64,000 bases of DNA from Methanospirillum stamsii (GTDB taxonomy: Archaea; Halobacteriota; Methanomicrobia; Methanomicrobiales; Methanospirillaceae), in the NCBI RefSeq assembly GCF_003173335.1, contig NZ_QGMZ01000012.1, positions 16,488 to 80,487 of the forward strand, read 5' to 3'. Made by a program: the position numbers and the translations under genes. Each line of letters starts with the position of its first letter. Within the stretch, counting starts at the first letter, position 1. The notes beneath the pieces were generated by a model. The model was not told the DNA's origin, searched no databases, and worked only from the letters and a program-made list of their open reading frames with translations. Of the stretch, positions 57,192 to 64,000 are shown in pieces.

Positions 57192-58724
57192 TTATGCATT
57201 CTCATCATCAGAAGGGACTGCTTCATTGTCAGTTTCAGGGGTTACCTGTTCACGCTTCATGGATGGGAAGAGGATCACTTCCTTGATTGAGGAATTTCCG
57301 GTAATCAGCATAACCAGCCGGTCAATACCAATTCCGACTCCCCCGGTTGGAGGCATTCCATACCCCAGGGCATTGACAAAATCATAGTCATGCATCTGTG
57401 CTTCCTCATCTCCAAGACGTCGCTTCTCTTCCTGCCCCTCAAACCGGTGCATCTGATCAAGGGGATCATTTAACTCGGAAAACCCGTTCGCAATCTCCAT
57501 TCCGGCTATGAAGAGTTCGAAACGTTCCACATACCCCTCTTTTACCCGGTGGGATTTTGCAAGGGGTGAATTTTCCACCGGAAAATCGGTTATGAATGTT
57601 GGCTGAATCAGTTTATCTTCAACGAGAGCCTCAAAGAAGAGAACAAGCATCTCTCTTAGGGAACTGGTTTCCTCAATTCCTTCAACGCCCTTCTCGTTTC
57701 CAATTTTTCTGAGTGAGTCAATGTCATGGGCAAAAATATCCACACCACCAATGGTTCTGACCGCATCCTCCATGGTCATAACCTGCCAGGGAGCCTTGTA
57801 GGATATTGGATTTTCTTCAAAAGATACCTCGACGCCACCCGTGATATTGACTATTATTGAGGAGATTACCGATTCAGTCAGCCTCATCATGTCCTGGTAA
57901 TCAGCATACGCCTGATAAATCTCAACCATGGAGAATTCCGGGTTATGACTGGTATCAATATCCTCATTCCGGAAATTCTTGGCAACCTCAAAAACCTTTT
58001 CAAACCCTCCGACAACCAGGCGTTTAAGATAGAGCTCAGGTGCTATCCGGAGATAGAGTTTTTGCCCAAGGGCATTATGAAAGGTCGTAAAAGGACGGGC
58101 ATTTGCACCACCATAGAGTGGCTGAAGGGTAGGTGTCTCAAACTCAAGGAATCCGTCGTTTGTAAGATAATTCCGGAGAAGTGAGATGATCCTGCTTCTG
58201 GTCCTGAAAGTATCACGGCTCTCTTCATTGACAATGAGATCCAAATACCGCTGCCGGTATCTTTTTTCAAGATTTGTAAGCCCATGGAATTTTTCCGGAA
58301 GTGAACATAGGGTTTTGGTAAGCAGTGTCAGATCATCAACAAATATTGAGATTTCACCAACTTTTGTCTTAAACACCCTTCCGGTAACACCAATAATATC
58401 TCCACGTTCAATACAGTTTTTAAAGGTCTGAAACTTCCCCTCCGGAAGGGCGTCCTTCCGGATATAGAGCTGAATCCTGCCGGTTTCATCCCGGAGGTCA
58501 GCAAAAAAAGTCTTCCCATGATCCCTAACCCCGTATAACCGGCCGGCGGTGCTGATAACTTCTGAAGACGGGTCATGACCTGCTTCACAAAATTGTGTTC
58601 TGATGGAATCTATTGTATGAGAGCGTTTATACTCATGAGGATACAGAGATATTCCTTCTTCTAAAAGCTGCTGGCGTTTGGCTAGTCTTTGATCATCGAA
58701 CTGAATTGATGGATTGTCCTGCAT
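57192..58724 (-). CDS. lysS: Lysyl-tRNA synthetase, class II
   Basis: 510 residues. N-terminal OB-fold anticodon-binding domain (VISTAGRLYGVRDHGKTFFA, then GDIIGVTGRVFKTKVGEISI), then the class II core: FRTRSRIISLLRNYL region (motif 1), FRNEDIDTSHNPEFSMVEIY (motif 2) and PPTGGVGIGIDRLVMLITG (motif 3). Methanogens use either class I or class II LysRS, sometimes both; this is the bacterial-type class II form with a short acidic tail. Confidence 0.96.
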   Translation of the reverse strand: MQDNPSIQFDDQRLAKRQQLLEEGISLYPHEYKRSHTIDSIRTQFCEAGHDPSSEVISTAGRLYGVRDHGKTFFADLRDETGRIQLYIRKDALPEGKFQTFKNCIERGDIIGVTGRVFKTKVGEISIFVDDLTLLTKTLCSLPEKFHGLTNLEKRYRQRYLDLIVNEESRDTFRTRSRIISLLRNYLTNDGFLEFETPTLQPLYGGANARPFTTFHNALGQKLYLRIAPELYLKRLVVGGFEKVFEVAKNFRNEDIDTSHNPEFSMVEIYQAYADYQDMMRLTESVISSIIVNITGGVEVSFEENPISYKAPWQVMTMEDAVRTIGGVDIFAHDIDSLRKIGNEKGVEGIEETSSLREMLVLFFEALVEDKLIQPTFITDFPVENSPLAKSHRVKEGYVERFELFIAGMEIANGFSELNDPLDQMHRFEGQEEKRRLGDEEAQMHDYDFVNALGYGMPPTGGVGIGIDRLVMLITGNSSIKEVILFPSMKREQVTPETDNEAVPSDDENA

Positions 58725-58871
58725 GCTCTTCTCCCGAAAACATCACCGGATACCGGTATTAACAATATATGATTATATTCATCCGGTAACCGGTCATGCA
58801 AATTAAGCTCTCTACATATTGCCCGGCACGGTATATATCTGCACGGAAAGAGGAGGAGAAAATTATTCTCC

Positions 58872-60185
58872 TTACTTCCTTCGTGTAAATACCAGCAAAG
58901 ATAAAACAAGAATTGCGATAATAACAGGAACTGGAGCCAGGGGTGTCTCCTCGCTAGGTTTGTCAACCGGGATTAACACGGTATTTACCTGAAGAACCTG
59001 TCCGGGAATTAAATCAACATCTGAAGAATATTCCTGATACTCTTCAAGAACCAGCCGGTAGGTATGCTTTCCCGAGCATACAGAATCCACTGTAGCCGGA
59101 GTTACCCCAACTAACTTTCCATCAACGTAAATGTCCGCACCGGAGGGTTCTGTATTCAGAATCAGTTTCCCACAGTCCTGGGGCATGGGACTTGGGTTTA
59201 ACCTGATAGAAATCGGAGTAATCTCACCAGCTTTTACTTCTATTGTCGAGGTATTATCTTCGTAATTCCTGATACTCAGATATACGGTATGATTTCCCGG
59301 ACTAATTCCGGTCAGTTCCAAAGGCCGGCCGGTTTCAGTAGTCCCCTTGAACTGGCCGTCAAGGAATACTGATGCCCCTGGTGGATCTGAAGTAATAACC
59401 ACCGCACCATCTGAACTTTTCGTTGCCGGGACGAGGTTTTTGTTCAGGAATGTCACCTGTTTCATACTTACTAATACCCACTCCTCAACATCCTCATACC
59501 CTGCCTTGGTTATGACTACACGGTGTTTTCCTGGAGGAATATTTCCAATCGCCGTATTGGTAGTTCCGGAATATACTCCGTCAACATAGACTGACGCTCC
59601 TCCGGGAACCGTGCTGACCTGCAGAGACCCGGCACCTGACCGGACGGTCATCTGTGCATGTAGTTTCGTCACCTGTCCGGGGGGGACTTCAATATTCACT
59701 ATGTACGGCTCAAATCCGGAAAGAAACAGGGATACAAGATGGGTTCCTGTCGTAATATCCCGGTATGTCCAGGGTGTCATCTGACCCATTCCATTATCAA
59801 CAGTCACTAATGCCCCGGAAGGAGATGAACTGACTTCGAGGGTACCAAAGGGAGAAAGTGGAACGAGTAGTGCTTTTATCGGAACTACCTGACCAGGCCC
59901 GGGGGTTCCGGCGATATTCTGTTCCCATGTTTCATAATCCCGTTTCATCACTTTTATGGTAGTCCCGCCGGTCTGATTCCGGGATGAGACTAAAACAGGA
60001 GTCTCGCCCATAAACTGGGAACCAATAAAAACATCTGCACCTTCCGGAACAGAGGTAACTTCAAAATATCCTGCATTTTCTTCAACTGCCAGAGCAGGTG
60101 TAAAGATGAACACAATTCCTACCAGAACGGTTAGAAGAAAGAGTCTTACAGTACGTGTTATCGATGGCTGTTTTTGTTCCTGCAT
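58872..60185 (-). CDS. Membrane-anchored protein with five PEGA repeats
   Basis: 437 residues from ATG at 60185; an earlier in-frame ATG at 60233 would add 16 residues ahead of the signal sequence. After the signal helix (LFLLTVLVGIVFIFTPALAV) come five consecutive PEGA domains, e.g. SVPEGADVFIGSQFMGETPV, SSPSGALVTVDNGMGQMTPW, TVPGGASVYVDGVYSGTTN and TEPSGADIYVDGKLVGVTPA. A C-terminal helix (PVPVIIAILVLSLLVFTRRK) anchors it in the membrane with the repeats outside. PEGA domains are thought to hold cell-wall or surface proteins. Upstream of lysS on the same strand with a 147 bp gap. Confidence 0.87.
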   Translation of the reverse strand: MQEQKQPSITRTVRLFLLTVLVGIVFIFTPALAVEENAGYFEVTSVPEGADVFIGSQFMGETPVLVSSRNQTGGTTIKVMKRDYETWEQNIAGTPGPGQVVPIKALLVPLSPFGTLEVSSSPSGALVTVDNGMGQMTPWTYRDITTGTHLVSLFLSGFEPYIVNIEVPPGQVTKLHAQMTVRSGAGSLQVSTVPGGASVYVDGVYSGTTNTAIGNIPPGKHRVVITKAGYEDVEEWVLVSMKQVTFLNKNLVPATKSSDGAVVITSDPPGASVFLDGQFKGTTETGRPLELTGISPGNHTVYLSIRNYEDNTSTIEVKAGEITPISIRLNPSPMPQDCGKLILNTEPSGADIYVDGKLVGVTPATVDSVCSGKHTYRLVLEEYQEYSSDVDLIPGQVLQVNTVLIPVDKPSEETPLAPVPVIIAILVLSLLVFTRRK

Positions 60186-60472
60186 ACAATACAAAATAAT
60201 TTTTATTACTAGGTGATTATAGTGCCTTACCAATCATCCCGGAATTATCAGAAATATCAGGATGTATCCCAGGAGATTATCTGATTTTTCACATTTAGAG
60301 AGGAAAAATCCGGTTTGGGTACCATATTCACTCCCCCTCCTGCAATGACCATTCAGAAAGATGATTACGAATACAGACAGAGGATACCATATAAAAAACA
60401 TTGTCTGTTGAGATGGAAGATTCCTGAAATTCGGGTTTTGTCCGGACGGATAATGTCAGGGGGTTTTTGAGT

Positions 60473-61903
60473 ATGTGGGGCAGGGCGAGTTTAACGTTAT
60501 GTGTACTCATTGTGCTGGTAAGCCTCAGCTCTGCTGCCATTTCTGATACCAATTTTACCGGTAATCAACCTGACACAACCATCGTCACCTGTGCAGGGAC
60601 ACTTCAAACGGAGGGCGACCTTCTGGTCAGAAGTAATGGTATCAGGGAAGTGTTTGGATCCACAGGGAAAGGGGTGAAGGTCGGAGTTATTGGAAATGGT
60701 GTAGAATCACTGCAGGAGTCCCAGGAGTCAGGAGAACTTGCAGAGGTCACCGTCTTTGCCACAGGGTCCGGTGATGAAGGCACTGCAATGCTTGAAATAA
60801 TCCACGATCTTGCGCCTGATGCAGATCTTTACTTCTACGCATATGGTGGAAGTTCAGCAGAATTTAAAAAAGCCGTTTCATATCTGGCTCAGGCAGGTTG
60901 TCAGATTATCTGTGATGATCTGTATTTTTTTCAACAACCCTTTCTTGAAGATGGCGATGTTGCTGATCACATCAGAAATGTGTTAACAGCGTATCCAGAC
61001 CTGATATACATCACCGTTTCAGGAAATTTTGCATCCCTCCATTATCAGGGTTCATGGAAACCAGGAATCACTGCCGGACCTGACAAAACGATCCATGACT
61101 TCGGAGAGGGTGTATCAGCAATCAAGATTACCCTTCTTCCGGATGATGAAGTGATTATCACCCTTCAATGGGATGATCCATGGGGTTCTGCCACCCATGA
61201 TTACGACCTGTTTATTACTGATCCAAAGAAGGGTGAAGTCCTTGCCACCAGCAATATGAATCAGGAAGAGACAGGGGAACCTTTTGAACACCTTGTTTAT
61301 CACTGGCAGGGCTCTGAACCAATCCAGGCTTCTTTATCAATTATCCGGAATGGAGAAAACCTGACTCCAAACATCCTGGAGATGTTTATTCGAAATGTTG
61401 ATATCCGCCAGGTTGATTCAGATATCGTAAAAGATCCAGCTGATTCTATATTCGGACATGCTGCCCTTGAAGAGGTAATAACGGTAGGTTCTGTTGGTAT
61501 TGATACACCATATGCAATTTCTCCCGATTCATCCCAGGGACCGGTTACCATTCAGAATCCGGTGCCGACAAGAAGATGGAAACCGGATATTTGTGCTCCG
61601 ACAAACGTCCAGGTAAGTGGGGCCGGGAGTTTTCCGGTTCCTTTCCCCGGAACAAGTGCAGCAGCACCACATGTCGCCGGTGTTATTGCCCAGCTTCTCT
61701 CATCCTTCCCTGATATTTCCAGAACCGAACTTATGGGTGCGGTGTATGCAAATACCTTTGACATAGGAGAATCCGGATGGGATCCCATCTATGGGTACGG
61801 GCTGATTGATGCAGTAAAAACATTTCAAAGTCTTTACGAAAACAACAGAGAAATTTTAATTGGACAAGATTTGGAGAATATTACCGGATATCAAGGCCTC
61901 TGA
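60473..61903 (+). CDS. Secreted subtilase/sedolisin-like peptidase with altered active site
   Basis: 476 residues from ATG at 60473 (CAGGGGG eight or nine bases upstream; a TTG at 60467 is too close to it). Signal sequence (LTLCVLIVLVSLSSAAI). The fold is that of S8/S53 peptidases: nucleophile block PFPGTSAAAPHVAGVIAQL and oxyanion Asn185 in ITVSGN. However, the position of the catalytic Asp (usually V-I-D-T-G or V-I-S-D-G) reads VIGNGV, with Asn75, and the HGT block reads DEGTAM with Glu102 in place of His. Glu instead of His is found in a sedolisin-like branch (Ser-Glu-Asp triad), but Asn for Asp is not expected. It may be inactive or use another acid. A beta-rich domain sits between the halves (EVIITLQWDDPWGSATHDYD). 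3' end overlaps the convergent helicase gene by 23 bp. Confidence 0.8.
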   Translation: MWGRASLTLCVLIVLVSLSSAAISDTNFTGNQPDTTIVTCAGTLQTEGDLLVRSNGIREVFGSTGKGVKVGVIGNGVESLQESQESGELAEVTVFATGSGDEGTAMLEIIHDLAPDADLYFYAYGGSSAEFKKAVSYLAQAGCQIICDDLYFFQQPFLEDGDVADHIRNVLTAYPDLIYITVSGNFASLHYQGSWKPGITAGPDKTIHDFGEGVSAIKITLLPDDEVIITLQWDDPWGSATHDYDLFITDPKKGEVLATSNMNQEETGEPFEHLVYHWQGSEPIQASLSIIRNGENLTPNILEMFIRNVDIRQVDSDIVKDPADSIFGHAALEEVITVGSVGIDTPYAISPDSSQGPVTIQNPVPTRRWKPDICAPTNVQVSGAGSFPVPFPGTSAAAPHVAGVIAQLLSSFPDISRTELMGAVYANTFDIGESGWDPIYGYGLIDAVKTFQSLYENNREILIGQDLENITGYQGL

Positions 61904-63929
61904 TCGTCTCCAGAAGGGAGGGAATATGGAGGGAGTCTGAACACCATTGTTCCCATATACATGATTCAGGGAGCAGGCTTAGTCTTCTGTCACCACTTTT
62001 TTTGGGACCGGGTATGTATTCGGCAATATCCTCCCATGAGCAATCCTGAAGATATTGAATGATTTGAGTAATAGTTGTTGAAGACAGGATGCCTGAAAAA
62101 GTAATGGAATATAGATCTGAGTGAATATAACGGAATTCATATTTTTTTTCGACAAAAATCCCAATTACCCGGTTCCACGCCTTACCCAGAAATGTATAGA
62201 AGACTGTTTTATTCCCAATAATGCGAATAGAGATAGATTTATCAGGTAAGTCAGGGGGGAATTGTTCTCTGAATATGTTTATCTCATCCCTGATTTTATC
62301 AGAAACAGGAAATGGAACCGGGACACCTGCAACAAGGGATCTCACCTTTGAAAGAATCAATGGAGTTACTTCAGCAGGAGTGCCCTGCCAGGTAGGAGGA
62401 GAAGCAGAACAACCAGATGGAGAAACAACCAGAGAATCACCTTCTTCCTGGCCGGTTGCTTCCCAGGCAGTACCTCCAAGAACAAAACAGTGTAATGGAA
62501 CTGAAGAAACCGGAACTGAACCAATCTCTTCACCATCACGGGAAATTATTCTGGTAGATGGGAGATCTCCTATGAGTGAGTATAAAAATCCGGGATTTCT
62601 CCTAATCTGTTCCATCTTTCCGCCTTGAATATACAGATCACCATCACAGGTTATCCAGTCATTAAAAATGAGATGAGAGAGGATCTCCTGAAGACGCTTT
62701 TCCGGAATCCAATTGTAGGGTTTTCTGGATAATAACTTCTTAAATACAGAATATGATACCCGGTACCTCGTCATCACCAAAAGCAGTAATTCGCGGACAA
62801 GGAGATCATACGGATATCGCGGAGTGATAACAGGTTCTACTCTGCCATTCTTTGCGCAACAAAGTGCTGCGAGATTATGACAGGTCTCTTCTGGGCTCGT
62901 TGAAAACAGATACATCAGTGGTTCACCTCCCCTCCTTCCTGCTCTTCCAAGACGCTGTAGAAAAGATGCGACCGATGTGGCTGAACCTGTCTGAACAACA
63001 AGATCCAGATCACCGATATCAATTCCCAGTTCAAGTGTGCTTGTACATAGAACGGTGAATGGAATGCCCTGAGTAGTCTTCTCTTCAGTCTTTTTTCTTA
63101 TGCCTGAAGATAATGATGAATGATGAACAAAAACATCCGGAATACCATTTTTTAGCGTGGATGCCAGGACTTCTGTCTCCTTTCTGCTTCCGGAAAAGAC
63201 AAGAGAGCGTTTTCCTGGCAACTCCCGGGACAGTATCAGGGGAATATCTGTTTTTTCTGATGAAAAGAGATGAAAGGTATTATTTTTAGAGAGCTTTTCT
63301 CCGGTTACCACTAATCCCTCATGACTTCCTCTCATCCATTCAAGAACATCTCCAGGATTTCCAATAGTTGCAGAAAGACCGATTCTTGTTATTCTATTCC
63401 TATTTTCTTCTTCAATACGGTTTAATGCAGTGAGGATCTGTGAACCGCGGGTTGTTCCTGCGAGGGTATGTAACTCGTCAATAATACAGTATCTGACTGA
63501 AGAAAGCAGTGATACGTTCTTTTTGTATAAAAGAACGGTCAGGGTTTCCGGGGTGGTCATGAGAATTACCGGAGTTTCAGATTTTTTATCCAGAGGGGTG
63601 TCCCCATGACAAACCAGGAGATCAAATTGCAGGGGATATAAAATATTTTGCAGACGCTCTGCGATATCATTTATCAAAGCCTTCAAAGGCGCCACATAGA
63701 GGCAAACAGGCAATAAATAGCCATTTTTTATGATATTATCCAAAACCGGAATAAATGCAGCTTCACTCTTCCCTCCGGCGGTTGGAGAGATGATCAGTAA
63801 GTCAGATCCGGTTCGAAAGGCCTGAATTGTCTGTAACTGGATGTCCCGAAGATCTTCCCACCGCATCCATGAGGCAAGAACATATCGAAGCGAGGGATGA
63901 AGTGAAGAAAAAATATCTTCTTTTTCCAT
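61881..63929 (-). CDS. Lhr-like superfamily 2 helicase
   Basis: 682 residues. ATP site ISPTAGGKSEAAF (Walker A, 48-56), DEAH-type box IIDELHTLAG (Asp151), LSATIGNPG and motif VI LQRLGRAGRRGGEP. After the two RecA domains comes a winged-helix region (VFKKLLSRKPYNWIPEKRLQ) and a beta-rich C-terminal domain with GDLPSTRIISRDGEEIGSVP, as in Lhr and in the BrxHI helicases of BREX type 2. Shorter than full Lhr (about 870 or more). Probable 3'-5' DNA or RNA helicase in repair or defence. The region upstream (63930-64000) holds only its promoter. Confidence 0.87.
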   Translation of the reverse strand: MEKEDIFSSLHPSLRYVLASWMRWEDLRDIQLQTIQAFRTGSDLLIISPTAGGKSEAAFIPVLDNIIKNGYLLPVCLYVAPLKALINDIAERLQNILYPLQFDLLVCHGDTPLDKKSETPVILMTTPETLTVLLYKKNVSLLSSVRYCIIDELHTLAGTTRGSQILTALNRIEEENRNRITRIGLSATIGNPGDVLEWMRGSHEGLVVTGEKLSKNNTFHLFSSEKTDIPLILSRELPGKRSLVFSGSRKETEVLASTLKNGIPDVFVHHSSLSSGIRKKTEEKTTQGIPFTVLCTSTLELGIDIGDLDLVVQTGSATSVASFLQRLGRAGRRGGEPLMYLFSTSPEETCHNLAALCCAKNGRVEPVITPRYPYDLLVRELLLLVMTRYRVSYSVFKKLLSRKPYNWIPEKRLQEILSHLIFNDWITCDGDLYIQGGKMEQIRRNPGFLYSLIGDLPSTRIISRDGEEIGSVPVSSVPLHCFVLGGTAWEATGQEEGDSLVVSPSGCSASPPTWQGTPAEVTPLILSKVRSLVAGVPVPFPVSDKIRDEINIFREQFPPDLPDKSISIRIIGNKTVFYTFLGKAWNRVIGIFVEKKYEFRYIHSDLYSITFSGILSSTTITQIIQYLQDCSWEDIAEYIPGPKKSGDRRLSLLPESCIWEQWCSDSLHIPSLLETIRGLDIR

Positions 63930-64000
63930 TTTTTTATGCCTAAGTTTATGAATTTATAACTTACAAATGACTAATTCGCTTTTCTTCAAACAATTTTTTG

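Overview
The window is a dense stretch of chromosome from a methanogenic archaeon, most likely a Methanomicrobiales member close to Methanospirillum. The evidence is an Mmp10 radical SAM enzyme (the modifier of methyl-CoM reductase), archaeal ribosomal proteins uS15 and eS1, a Pcc1-like KEOPS subunit, FEN-1 with a C-terminal PCNA box, a presenilin-like A22 protease, an archaeal AK6-type adenylate kinase, separate GMP synthase ATP-PPase, and many secreted PKD/PEGA proteins plus a putative DUF3821-type surface-layer protein. Genus assignment is inference; no rRNA is present. Coding density is high and several convergent gene pairs overlap at their 3' ends. No CRISPR array, insertion sequence, integrase or prophage was seen.

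Layout. 0-2.3 kb: mutS (cut by the left edge). 2.4-7.1 kb: arginine operon argC-CBS protein-argJ-argB followed by a thioredoxin/CcdA fusion. 7.1-13.2 kb: chorismate mutase, small membrane and TPR proteins, three solitary CheW-domain proteins and an M50-like membrane protease; this is the most loosely packed part, with 360-470 bp gaps. 13.2-18.2 kb: hisD, converging on a tightly coupled three-gene operon (glycosyltransferase, TPR protein with a helix-turn-helix-like tail, BrxD/DUF2791-like P-loop ATPase). 18.3-24.6 kb: thioesterase and a long biosynthetic operon pyrG-guaAb-argD-hisC-adenylate kinase-CDP-alcohol phosphatidyltransferase, with overlapping or nearly overlapping genes. 24.6-32.5 kb: an eight-PKD secreted protein, fen, presenilin-like protease, an ABC-2 exporter and an aminotransferase. 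32.6-35.8 kb: a highly expressed-looking surface protein gene with a textbook terminator, and tRNA-Thr(UGU). 35.9-42.2 kb: mmp10 and an information-processing cluster rps15-recJ-like-pcc1-rps3ae-serS, then a methyltransferase-like gene. 42.2-43.9 kb: amt-glnK. 44.0-47.4 kb: two DNA-binding regulators overlapping a Ski2-like helicase. 47.4-49.7 kb: hypF. 49.7-56.9 kb: three consecutive secreted proteins carrying cohesin-like modules, one of which also ends in a clear dockerin. 57.2-64.0 kb: lysS, a five-PEGA membrane-anchored protein, a subtilase/sedolisin-like secreted peptidase with an altered active site, and an Lhr-like helicase.

The strongest candidates for something unusual are the cohesin/dockerin surface locus (49.7-56.9 kb), the GT2-TPR-BrxD-like ATPase operon (14.5-18.2 kb; its usual helicase partner type occurs in the same window at 61.9 kb but is not adjacent), and the secreted protease whose catalytic Asp and His positions read Asn and Glu. 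All functional assignments come from reading motifs by eye; no database search was run.
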